From Ecdyonurus torrentis (taxonomy: Eukaryota > Arthropoda > Insecta > Ephemeroptera > Heptageniidae): 64,000 nucleotides of DNA. The position numbers were made by a program, and so were the translations under genes. Each line of letters begins with the position of its first letter. Within the stretch, counting starts at the first letter, position 1. The stretch lies in assembly GCA_949318235.1 (NCBI GenBank), contig OX439127.1, positions 37,403,805 through 37,467,804 of the forward strand, read 5' to 3'. The notes below the pieces were generated by a model. That model made no database searches and was not told where the DNA came from. It was given only the letters and a program-made list of their open reading frames with translations. Of the stretch, positions 1-15,631 are shown in pieces.

Positions 1-401
1 ACTATTTCAAAGGGAAAAGTTTTATTCATAAGAATAGACATAGGTTTCCTGATTTTGTCACAAGGAATATTCATAGCATGGATTCAGCTATGATATTTGA
101 ATTTTTTGGGTTTAATGAAGAACCAAAACTATTGGGGCTAAATATTTAAAATTTTAATGACAAGATCACAAAAAGTTTTATTATTAACGTTTTTTTTTTT
201 TTTTTTTTCTTTTTTTTATGCAACGTTGAACAGCTCTATAGATATATAGATGATGTATAGTGTTTAAGTTTATTATTTTACAAGTTTATTAATATTAATA
301 ATTATATCATTATTGATTTGTAAAAAATTGATTGAGGTTTTGAATGTATTGAAATAAATTTATAATTTAGTTAAAAAAGGTGTATCTTTTTAAAGAAGAC
401 A
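1..401. other. AT-rich non-coding DNA, no gene seen
   Basis: This stretch is almost pure A/T with short poly-T runs near 190-217. No open frame with codon structure and no recognisable RNA gene is visible on either strand. It could be the tail of a neighbouring transcript, but nothing in the sequence shows this. Confidence 0.5.
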
Positions 402-555
402 AAAAAAAAAAAAAAAAAAAAGAAGAAGAAGAAGAAGAAGAAGAAGAAGAAGAAGAAGAAGAAGAAGAAGAAGAAGAAGAAGAAGAAGAAGAAGAAGAAG
501 AAGAAGAAGAAGAAGAAGAAGAAGAAGAAGAAGAAGAAGAAGAAGAAGAAGAAGC
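402..555. repeat. poly-A run followed by (GAA)n microsatellite
   Basis: About 19 A residues run directly into roughly 45 uninterrupted GAA units. The long poly-Glu, poly-Ser and poly-Phe open frames here are artefacts of the triplet repeat. Its lack of interruptions suggests recent expansion. Purine-only strands of this length can form triplex DNA, which is general knowledge and not something seen here. Confidence 0.97.
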
Positions 556-751
556 AAACAAACAGAATCATTATTGTTGTTTTAAAAATAGTTTTTTACA
601 TTAATATTTATGAATACAAAAGCAATATTTTTAAATTAATAAAAAAATAGTCTATATAAAATAAAAATTTAAGTTAATGATCCATCATCATCGGGTTAAT
701 GTTATTTGTGATGCTCGTAAGAATAGGTTTTTCTCTCGTTGTAATGTCAAA

Positions 752-759
752 TGACGTCA
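752..759. promoter_or_regulatory. palindromic CRE (CREB/ATF-type) site
   Basis: This is the perfect 8-bp palindrome TGACGTCA, the consensus for CREB/ATF bZIP dimers. It sits at the edge of a GC-enriched island at 780-900. It is one of four such sites in the window. Binding is inferred only. Confidence 0.3.
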
Positions 760-2641
760 GATAGCTATTGTGTTTTGTAAGCATCATTACCCGCTCGGTT
801 CGCTTTCAAATTAGCGTTTCGCCGAAGCGTGCAAGCAGGCAGCAATAGCTTGCCAGGATGCGCTGGTCTAAACTTGGGACGCAAATCATTCGCCTGCAAC
901 CAAATATATATTCTACAATCTATAACAAAACGCATTCTTATGACCTTAATTATATGAAAATCACAAAATTGCAAAATCACAAGTATATATAAATAATAAA
1001 AATTTGCTACTCATATACATAAATCCTTTTTTATATATATTTATATAACACAGTTGCAAACAAAAATTAGTAAAAGACATTTATTTGCATGTTAATATAC
1101 GATGTTTATATAGTTTTTGTGCCAAGTTTTTTCATGAAGCATATCAATGTGTACTTCAAAGTTATATCATATACATAATATAAAATGTATATAGGTATAT
1201 ATGTCCTGTTAATTATATACATGGAGTCATGTAAAACTTTTGCTATCAACAACATTTTATCATAATGGCTCATTTATAAAATGTATAATGAGCAACATTT
1301 ATGCCACAAAAAAACAACAATATAGTTTCATATATGTTTCCATAAATTACAAACTTATGGTGATAACACGAATTAAAAAGAAATATTTAATATGAATAAT
1401 AATATAAAATATTAAAATTTACTTATGATAATGGTTTTATAGTTAATAATTGACCAAAATATGTGATTTGAATGACAATTTACTTAATTAATACAGGATG
1501 AATCAATTTTCTGAATTCAATGCAATCGAATATTTTTTTGTAAATTTCATAGACTGAGCTTTTGCAAGATAAGAAATAATGATAAAATTTAAATAATTTA
1601 AAAAAAAAATGTATCGCATTTTTGTGCATTTCTTTTTTTTTTCATGTTAACGTAAGAAATTTCAAAGAATGTTTTTTCCTCAAATAATGCAGTAAAACAG
1701 ATGAAAAATTCACAATTACAAGGAAAAAAAATACTTATACTTAAGGCAGGTATATTCCTGTTAAATTGCAATAGGTAGATTGAAGTCTGGAGTAGGTTTA
1801 GATAAACTTACTACAGTAATGCCTATTAAATGTAAAACATATATAATATTATACAATACAATTTTATCACACCTATAGAATAGATGACAATTCACTTGCA
1901 TTAGGTGACATTTTATAGTATGTCAATATCTGTTCCAGACTACTATTGCAATATACAGGAATCTTGTACATACTTTAGTTAAGTAGTATTTTTTTACTAT
2001 ACACTGCAAACTAATATTATAATACCATAAATTAATATATAAATATATTTTAACTGGATGTCAATTAAGCCATGACAAGTTGGTAAGAAAAACAAAAAAC
2101 AGAATAAAAACAGAAAGAACATTTCAAGGAACCATTTACATCTTAATAAATATTTGGCAAAACCTGAATAAAACGTTTCTTCTATATCTATATTGCAACA
2201 TTTAACAGAGATTGTATTTGACAAAAATATTATGATTACAGAGAAACTTTTCTGATGCATGTATATGTGTTTGAGGAATAAACACTTATGGTATTTTCTC
2301 TCGTTCGTTTTGTTATAACTATGACAAAAAAACTGCTCAATATTCTACCATATGAATTCAGCAACATTAATTAATATAACATATTTATGCTGTATTGAAT
2401 AACAGTTGCTGAACAACTTAACAAATATGTTGCATTTACAGTAAAACATATGCTATTCCAAAATAGCATCAGACATGCTGTAATATTATATATAAAAACG
2501 CAGCATAAAATATTTAACTTATTTTATCCATACACCATTAAAGTATGTTTTATGTGCATTTAAAAATCGCATCAAATATAATTGCTGAGATAAAAACATT
2601 AGGAAAATGAATACTGCATGAACTCACTTAAATTTATCCTG

Positions 2642-2657
2642 CCCCCCCCCCCCCCCC
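2642..2657. repeat. poly-C homopolymer (C16)
   Basis: A run of 16 C residues in otherwise AT-rich DNA. It is followed closely by a second short C run, making a small pyrimidine tract. Confidence 0.95.
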
Positions 2658-4771
2658 AATTCCCCCTCAAATGATAAATCGCAACATGGGACCATAGACA
2701 TACGTATTATGTGTCCATAGATGAGACTATTAAACATACACATAATTTGTATACCTTAACCCTTTCACAAAATGGGAAGAAAACTTGTAAAGTAGGTAAC
2801 CCACTTTACAATTTCCATTGTAAACCTGGATTTCATCATATGAATTCTAAAAGTTGCCTACACTGTATAATTTTTTAGTCTGTGAGGATACAGAAGGTTG
2901 AGGAACATATTGATGGCCCCATCGCATGCATATGAGTTTTAAGTTTTTGATTAAATATTTTGAGGCCAGAAATATTTACCAAAATTGTAAACGCTATCTG
3001 GGCGCTATTGATACAAACATGATGAAAAATAAACATCATAAGCTAACATTAATTATTATTCATAAAAATAAGAACATTTATTGACACAGGCTCAGTTCAT
3101 AGTATAACAATTAAGGTTACAACAAGCATTGATCTTGTCAAATAAACTTAAAATAAATTAATATAACAAATAACAATAAGAATACAATATACAATGAATT
3201 ACACAACTATAAGTACACTACTAATTAATAAATAAAAACATTATAATGAAGTTTGTGAAAATGTATTATTATCAGTATAATATTCCAATGTTGTATGGGT
3301 GGTATGAACATTAATACATTATGTTATCTATTTTAGAGTTTTTATCAAAAAATTATCCTAAAATATAGTATTCTTTGTAAAGCAAAAATTTGTTAAACAA
3401 ATTTTTAAAAAAATCTATCATTATTTACATTTATTAAGATATAGATGGCAAATTGTCATAAATTTTAGCAGTTACAATATATATGGACATCATCTATTTT
3501 TTGCATTGTTGGTCCACCACTTTCGTATTATTAAATATATATAAGTATACAACAAAATAATACATTTCTCCTTATTGCAATATCATTTATTGAAAAGTGG
3601 GGGGAATATAATGACGTATATAGAAATGACCCGGCCATTGACACAGCTGAAAAGATTGTCTTATGGCCTCACATATATAAGATCCTTGATTATTATTTTA
3701 AATTTGATCTAATAACGTTTTACTTGATTGAGTAGTATAGCACACCTCTGCACGTACGCTATACTTTCCAAAACAAAAAACCACTAAATTCACACGCTCC
3801 AATCAAAATGTTCCACTCAATATTATATGAAAATTATATTAGATTACTTTAAAAAAAAAACTATTATAAAAATAATCCACAATCCTGTTTTTATGTAACA
3901 ATTGCTTGTTTTTTTCTATATATAAATCTATTTTATAAAAGCATATATATAAAAACGTTATGAAATTATGTATATAATAAAAATGTGTTGGGAAAATGTC
4001 AAGGGAGACACGTATCAAATAAGTTCTGCACGTATGTGCAGAACTAGAACTTGTCATGTATATGAGTGAATCTCAAAGTATACGCTAATTAGTTTATATC
4101 TCAATAAGTTGACACCAAAATACCTCATATAGTCTCGCTTGTTTTTATTTTTTTACTAATTTATGGTACAAAAAGTATATATAGAATCAATCATGTAAAT
4201 CTAACCAATTTTTTTTTTATCTATATTCTTTTTTTTTTTTTAAATATCATGATTTTGTCGGCATATTCTCTTTTGATCAAAGTAAATTTGGAAGCTCATA
4301 TTATTACTTTAATACCGATAAAAAAATTATATTTGTTTACAGACAAAAAATACAACAATGTGAAAAGTTTTAGGTCAATCTTATACTGTTTTTTTTAATC
4401 CATATCTTGCTGCAGCATGACTTTCATCTAAAGGATGTTATATTAATAAAAATTTAGCAAATATTTTCATGTTATAAAGTACCATATTATTATAGTGATG
4501 ACATGTAGTAATACGTCATATATGTTTATTGTGTATTTGTCCCCTATAATTTTAAATTTTATTTGCATTGATATGTATACTAAACTCTAAAACAACAATA
4601 TAATATATTTATATTAAAAAATATAAAATAGTATAAATAATACAAACGCAGGTAAAATGCAAAGTGTTAATATTTTGTGCAATGGATCGTTATATAAGTC
4701 GTTGAAACTCTGTTGTATAGAATAGTAATTTTAATAATTTTCATTGCAATTGTTCTGCTGGGGGCCGATGA

Positions 4772-4784
4772 GGGGGGGGGGGGG
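4772..4784. repeat. poly-G homopolymer (G13)
   Basis: A run of 13 G residues preceded by a small G-rich cluster. It stands out against the surrounding AT-rich DNA. Confidence 0.95.
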
Positions 4785-5461
4785 TAGTAATTTTCCTCCC
4801 TTTACAACTTCGCAAAATTTTAATATTAAGACAATATTTGAGCATTTAATGATGTTTTAAGAAGTGTTGAAAGAAAACATTGGCACTGAAATATTTTTGC
4901 ATTATTTTGCATACACTTAATTTCATGTACACACCTAGATTTTTTAATTGTCGAAATGTTTGAACAATCATAACAGTGCAGTATATGCATAATACTCAGT
5001 TGCTTAATTGATATAGTCGTAATAATTATATACAACACTCAAAAATGTTTCAACACTTAAAATTTTTTTTGTTAATAATTTTTTATTTTTTTTTTTTATG
5101 TTATACTTTCATCTTATAATATGCAATTTTTTTTCTTGTAGTAGAGAGGTAAAAGATAATTTTTTATATAGTTTAACATTTCGTGTCTTCAAATAGATTC
5201 ATCAAAGTCAAAGTCTGACAGTAGCAGCTCTTGACACAAATCAATACAATATAATAAAGAATGAAAGCAGGGTTGTAAAAACTATAAAGACTGTCAGATT
5301 ACTTTGTGAAATAAAACATCAGTTTTATGATGTTTACGTTACCTAACCAATTATATGGATTTTTAATAAATCTGCTGTATATAGAAACTAATTTGAGTAA
5401 TAAATAACTTATTCTTTTTTTGTTTTCCTGATTTTAGTTTTAAAAACAAAGAAACAACTGA

Positions 5462-5466
<5 letters not shown>

Positions 5467-5523
<57 letters not shown>
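5467..5523. repeat. (CT)n microsatellite
   Basis: About 28 uninterrupted CT units. It is followed at about 5.58-5.83 kb by a modestly GC-enriched stretch, the same pairing of CT tract and island seen elsewhere in the window. Confidence 0.97.
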
Positions 5524-10274
<4,751 letters not shown>

Positions 10275-10369
10275 TATAGTCTTCGGATTATAACTTCTAT
10301 ATACATGTATAGTTAATAATGCGGTAACAAAATAATAATAGATTTTTATATCTTTTTTGATTGAAGGGT

Positions 10370-10512
10370 TCGCTGATTACTTTTGATACAAGGCTGGCGG
10401 TCGTGAAGGCAAATCGTTGCTACTGGGGGCCACCTTGGTGTGGCTGTATATACGTATCTCTTCTCTCACTAAATGCAGTCGGGCTGGCCATCACAAAGAT
10501 CTTCTCGCCCGT

Positions 10513-10555
<43 letters not shown>

Positions 10556-10700
10556 GTCTCTGCCTCTGTCTCTCTCTCCTGAAGCCACAGGCTCTCTCAT
10601 CTCCAGCCCACCAACATCTTACTTAATTCTTGATGAGAGAACAGCGCAACGCCCGAGCTCTATTAGTGTCGTGAAGATGAACATAGGCTTTTGTTTTTAA
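10370..10700. promoter_or_regulatory. GC-enriched island containing a CT tract
   Basis: Composition shifts sharply from the AT-rich surroundings to mixed sequence. The island is split by a (CT)n/(CTGT)n compound repeat at 10514-10579. Three overlapping + strand frames run through it, but they are mostly Leu/Ser repeat translation and show no domain. I infer a candidate cis-regulatory module upstream of the homeobox gene. No factor-specific claim is made. Confidence 0.3.
10514..10579. repeat. compound (CT)n/(CTGT)n microsatellite
   Basis: A pure CT run to about 10549, then interspersed GTCTCT and GCCTCT units. The interruptions suggest an older repeat than the purer CT array at 10161. Confidence 0.95.
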
Positions 10701-12198
10701 TGATCCTTTCCGTCCACCCTTTCTCTTCCTTTCCTTCCGACTTCTCTTAAAATTATATAGTATAACGTATTATGATTATACAGCTCAAGAGAGTTCTATT
10801 TAATTGTTTGTTTGTTTCCTCTTTTTTTTATATACATTTTATAAAGTTGAATGCGTTTTAGAAAAACATATATCATGTTATGGATATACAATTTTAATTT
10901 CAGAGTTCACGCATAGATATCTTAAGACATTTTGCAATAAGCTATTATTGTAACGTAACGTTTCAAACGTATTATTAACTTTAGATTCTGTTCAATTATG
11001 TTTAAAAAGTTAAATTCTGAATTATACATATTTTAATATTTTGGACCATGAGCGCTGATATGTTGTCCAACCATGATCAAAGAGAACTGTTAAACTCCAG
11101 ATTATTTTTTAATCCAAATTACGGATAAAAACTTATATACGTATTAAGTATATAATATATGAATTTAATTAATGGATACAGTTTTATCCTGATCTGAATT
11201 ATCTGGATTAAAAACGGATCAAAAAAATCCAAATCAATATATGAGATCCGATCGGATCTATATATATTTTCTTTGTACTTATTAGGATTTTTGATCTTGA
11301 TCTATATAACGGGGTTAAAAGTTATATAATATTATAAAGAGTTTTCATTAGATATCACTATAAGTACTAAACATTTGATAGCTCACTATTGTTCTGAAAT
11401 TACAGTTACTTAACTTATATAATCAAAGTAGAAAATAAACAAATATTACACCGATTCGCAAACTCTGCGTATACATATTTACGCAGATAATCCACAGAGA
11501 CATGCATTTTTTATCTTGTATATCATATACAGAGCATAATAGTATAATGATATGTACGTAAACAGTATAAGTTAATTAATATAGAAAATTAATTGAAATC
11601 AACTATAACGAAGAGAGAATAATCCATAATTTAGGACTCATCTCACTATTTTATGTTTTAATTAGATCAGATAATTGAATGATGCTTTTAAATTTTGATA
11701 ATGTAAAATTTAGATGAATTATTATATTTAAACGTGTAATTAATATAGCTATATAAAAAAAATATTCAGAAATAATTCATACCAGTAATAAGATATATTT
11801 TAAATTATATTGAGGTAACATTATATATATATATATATATATAAAATTTGCTTAAATATCATAACGATATAATAAAAATTAGCATAAATTTAAATAAAAT
11901 CATGAAATTAAATTTTTACTGCATTTTAAATTTTAAAAATATATAAAATTTAATAATATATGTAAAAATATATAAATAAAAGATAATAATTAATCCTTAT
12001 ATAAATGTAAAAAATATAGATTTAACAATAGAGAAAAATAATTATCTACATTATCTAGCGGCATCTAGCTTTATAATTAAATTAAAATAAAATGAGCAAG
12101 TTTAAATGAGAATTCGGCGTGGAAATTACTTATATAATTATAGAGTTCGTAATAAATCTTATATTGTTGACTACTATAGATTTTTTTCTTTCTTTTTT

Positions 12199-12200
<2 letters not shown>

Positions 12201-12229
<29 letters not shown>
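12201..12229. repeat. poly-A homopolymer (A29)
   Basis: A run of 29 A residues. No retroelement body is recognisable immediately upstream of it. Confidence 0.95.
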
Positions 12230-12232
<3 letters not shown>

Positions 12233-12797
12233 GATATTATCATTTTAATTATATAATTTAGAAAATAATAAATGAATGTTTTATATTTTTAATAATATAT
12301 TGTCAGCTGGGACCTCAGTAGTTGATTTTTGTTTAATGTCTTCTAAAATTATGACCATTCTATTCGCTTTATACAATCGGATTTTTATCTTTTATATATT
12401 TCAAAATTACGTGTGTATTTAATTTTTATTATATTATTTCATATTTTTTATATTTTAAATTGAGTTATTAATTATAAATGTTTTCATCATAAAAACATGC
12501 ATTTCTTTTAATATTCAAGGAAAATTATTTATAAAACAAATAAAAACTCGTGAATGCTTAAAAAATTCTTTAACGTTGTTGTAATAAAACTTTTAATTAT
12601 TTGTATGATAATTAAATATATTTAAAAAATTATTTTCCTTGTGACAAATTGTTATAAACATGAAATTTTATTAGCTAATTTTTACTTTGTTAGCAATATA
12701 TAAATATATAGGAAGTAGTTTGTTTTTATATATAAATGATAACACTTGCAGTATGCAATTCAATGCAACGCAGCTGTTGCAGTTTAGCTTTTTTATA

Positions 12798-12805
12798 TGA
12801 CGTCA
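12798..12805. promoter_or_regulatory. palindromic CRE (CREB/ATF-type) site
   Basis: Perfect TGACGTCA palindrome in a small patch of mixed composition. It is one of four in the window. Function is inferred only. Confidence 0.3.
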
Positions 12806-13139
12806 TTCGATTTAACATTTCCTCTTTGTCATGATGCATTTTTATTTACATGACTGCTATCTTCAATATTATAATAAGAAAAGCGTTTTATTAACTTTAT
12901 AAAAAGGTTTTAAGTGCAAAGTGGTGAAAATATCAATTTCATTGTTAGATGATTTTTTTTATTATTATTTATCATGTTCAATCCAAATTCAATTCAAAAT
13001 AGTATTTATTACAAAATAATAATAATAATAATCATAAATAATAATAAAAAAACATTACATCAATTAAATAAGTTGGGTTTTAAGTAATACTACCTACAAC
13101 CAAATCGGCAAAAGGGGAGATTGATTTTTTTTTTAAATA

Positions 13140-13930
13140 GCCCCTAAAAATTGTGTAAGTTAGGCAACCCGTTGGTCACTGCTTACAAAAGCGTATTTAG
13201 ATTGATGCGATTAATTTAGTTTTAAAGGTAAATGCAGCGCTAAAAATGCTAAAAAATGCTAAAAATAATTAAATTCTTTATTTTTCTTCATAAATACTGT
13301 ACTGAGAGCTATAATTGTGTATAAATTAAAAACGTTTAAGGTAAGGGTAAAACATTTATGTCGCATTAAAAATTTAATTTTTGCAGTATTCTGGTTATAA
13401 ACTCATGTAATATACTTTGAAAATATTTAAGTGTCAATTTCAATGCAAATATATGCAAATTTTACGCGTAAAGGAAAAATATAAACAAAAAGACAAAATA
13501 AAAATGTCTAATCCCCAACGTTGGTGTAAAGTAGGCAACCCGTCGGTCCATGCTTATAAAAGTGCGTATGGGTTTTTATATTTAATTTGATTTTAAACAC
13601 AATTTTTGTGTGAAAAATGTTAAGAAACGCTAAAAATATTACACCTCTACATTTTTATTTATAATTTGTAAACTTAGAACACTCGTATTCTTTAAGTAAT
13701 TATGCCTTGAATAAAAAAGGGTAAATATTTTTGATTGCAAAATATTTAAAACAAAAAACAAAAAAACAAACATATAACATGTTGGATATATTTAAACTTT
13801 TTTCAAAGTCTATAAGTATAATATGGTATTTCAAATTCAAAATAGGCTTTATTGTATATATTTAGCATGTTACTTCCTATACCTTTAGCCAACCCCCACG
13901 TTGCTCGTGTCAAAAGCGTCTATAATGTAA
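13140..13930 (+). repeat. three diverged copies of a CAACCCG-core repeat, about 360 bp apart
   Basis: Three blocks share the order of a TGTAA(A)GT element, a TAGGCAACCC-like core, a variable stretch, then GCTTAYAAAAG-like sequence. The cores begin near 13152, 13524 and 13885, so spacing is about 371 and 354 bp. After copies 1 and 2, similar downstream text (GCTAAAAAT-type words) can be followed for about 80 bp. Related cores occur at 2786-2802 and 18228-18254. This looks like a degenerate tandem array or nested copies of one interspersed repeat. No coding capacity is seen. Confidence 0.6.
13515..13524. repeat. perfect 10-bp palindrome inside repeat copy 2
   Basis: CCAACGTTGG is a perfect inverted repeat immediately 5' of the second CAACCCG core. 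It is not clearly retained in the other copies. Confidence 0.5.
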
Positions 13931-14635
13931 TCCTTTTTAAGCAAATAAAAAACTTTTCAGTGAGTATAGACAGTCTATCAAATAATATCAAATAATAAAA
14001 TTACTATACTTTTGTCCTTTGATTTATTTAAATTAGGGCGGGAAATCACGCGTACTATACGGGATTTGACTAAAAAGTTGTAAAGAAAGAAAAATCTAAA
14101 ATTTTGCACAGTGATACTTTAGGATAAGGTATCTTCAAAAATGTAAAAAAATTGGAGGGTCACCATTCTTGATTTTAAATTGTGATTTTTTTTTAAAAAA
14201 ATAGTCCCATAAGCGGTCCCCATGTTAAGTTCATTAATTATTTTATCTCATTATTTTTTCATGAGTTCTAAAAAATTATCATAGGTAGCTGTTACTATTA
14301 ACTTTCAAATGGTATCATAAAGCTTGGAAGTTTTCTTTTTAGATTTTGAGATGCAAGCCATCTGAATACAACTCTTCAACAATATTTCAAGTGATACATA
14401 AAAAAAATAATAATAAAAAAAACTTCTGTTAGCAAACTAAATGGTGATTTTGTATTACTTTATATATGGTTTATTAACACTCATTGATGATATAAATAAA
14501 GCATATTATGGAAATTGAATATACTGTATTTACATTATTTAAAAAATATGCTAAATTTGCATACATGCATAATACATACATACATAAATTAATATATGCG
14601 TTGCAATAAAATATTGTACACATTAAAAATTAATA
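13931..14635. other. non-coding block with remnant-like texture at 14.03-14.42 kb
   Basis: The 14030-14420 part has more balanced composition than its surroundings and includes a GGCGGGAAATCACGCG-type GC patch. There is no open frame. It resembles a decayed interspersed element, but I recognise no family. Confidence 0.35.
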
Positions 14636-15631
14636 CACACAAACAAAAAAACGGTGTAAATTTACAACGCCGCGGTGGTATTGAACTGCAAATGCGAGTT
14701 GTAATTTTACACTGGAAAGTGTAAAATTTTTCAACCGCTCAGTGTAATTTCATACTAATAAAGTCAAAATATTTTCAACCGCGCAGTTGATTTTCAATCT
14801 GCTCCGCAGTTTGCTTTTTAGTAAAACACGAGTGTGTTTTTCATTACTATAGCGATTGTATTTTATCTATTGTTTTAATTAATTGTTTGATTTTTTCAAT
14901 TAATGATTTTCAATAAGGAAGAAGGGTTGTTTAGAAGCATATTTTATTAAATCATCCACATTAAATAGTTGGAATTAACTTGTAGAGGAGCGATGATAGA
15001 AAAAAAATGTCCGTTGGCTTGAGATGGGACTTGTATATAATGACGCGGTTATAAGAAATGCACTAATATTCCATAATAATCACAAAATCGATAAACTTTT
15101 TAGTTGTACGTTGTAAAAGAGATGTTGTTTTAATACTATATAATGTTAACTTTGGTTATAATAAGGTTTAAAATTTTGATTAATAAACTAATAAAACGAA
15201 GCACTTATGAAAATAAAATACACTAACGCTCACTGCAAGTGACTGACTGACTGTTTTGCTTGCATTCGCAATGCATCCGCTCGCTCGGAAAGAGAGAGAA
15301 AGCTTGCCGAGGCGACCTTTTCTGAGAGGATGGAAGGGGAAATATGGTATCTTTTTCTTCAAGAAAGTGCATAGGGTGCATTTATGCAGGTATAAAATTT
15401 TTAAAATAACCTATCTCAATACAATTACAAGAAAAGGTTGATGTATAATACAGCCAACAGTCACATTACCATGTGTTTTTAATCAACCTGTAGTGTAAAC
15501 ATTTTAAACTACCCTAGTTGAATAATAATTGCACCTTTTTTAGTCTAAAATATTTTAAAATACGCAGTTGAAAATATTTCAGACTAAAACCAGTTAAACT
15601 TCGTGTAAAATTGAACTTTTTTCTTTGTGTG
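14636..15631. mobile_element. 996-bp TA-flanked element with terminal inverted repeats (MITE-like)
   Basis: The left end CACACAAACAAAAAA (14636-14650) matches the reverse complement of the right end (15617-15631) at 14 of 15 positions. Both ends are bordered by TA (14634-14635 and 15632-15633), as expected for a Tc1/mariner-type TA target duplication. A 17-bp subterminal inverted repeat, AAATATTTTCAACCGCG (14767-14783) against 15563-15579, matches at 16 of 17. More TTTTACAC and CAACYG words lie near both ends, and a hairpin with 16-bp arms occupies 15540-15587. The interior has a GACT run and a GC patch at 15.23-15.34 kb but no transposase, so it would be non-autonomous. The superfamily is an inference. 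Confidence 0.6.

Larger units (their letters stand above)
556..5466. other. upstream non-coding block with one GC island and C/G homopolymers
   Basis: No gene is supported here. Visible landmarks are a GC-enriched island at about 780-900, next to a perfect CRE palindrome TGACGTCA at 752-759. There is a C16 run at 2642-2657, a G13 run at 4772-4784, and a short hairpin at 2787-2809 whose left half matches a repeat seen again at 13.1-18.3 kb. The 1.0-3.8 kb part has few microsatellites and resembles long 3'-UTR or old intergenic sequence. Open frames such as 1997-2260 (-) are hydrophobic, AT-driven and unconvincing. Confidence 0.5.
10701..13080. other. upstream non-coding AT-rich block
   Basis: No gene is seen. 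It contains a short (TA)n near 11823-11842, an A29 run at 12201-12229, and a perfect CRE palindrome TGACGTCA at 12798-12805 within a small GC-enriched patch at about 12.75-12.84 kb. The (AAT)n stretch at 13017-13046 could be the tail of an old retroelement. Confidence 0.5.

Noticed and set aside
367..604. Three overlapping open frames giving poly-Ser, poly-Phe and poly-Glu
   Set aside because: They are translations of the (GAA)n array and poly-A run in different frames, with no unique coding sequence.
10361..10700. Leu/Ser-rich + strand frames across the CT tract
   Set aside because: The sequence is mostly CT-repeat translation, the frames overlap each other, and no domain or splice context supports coding.
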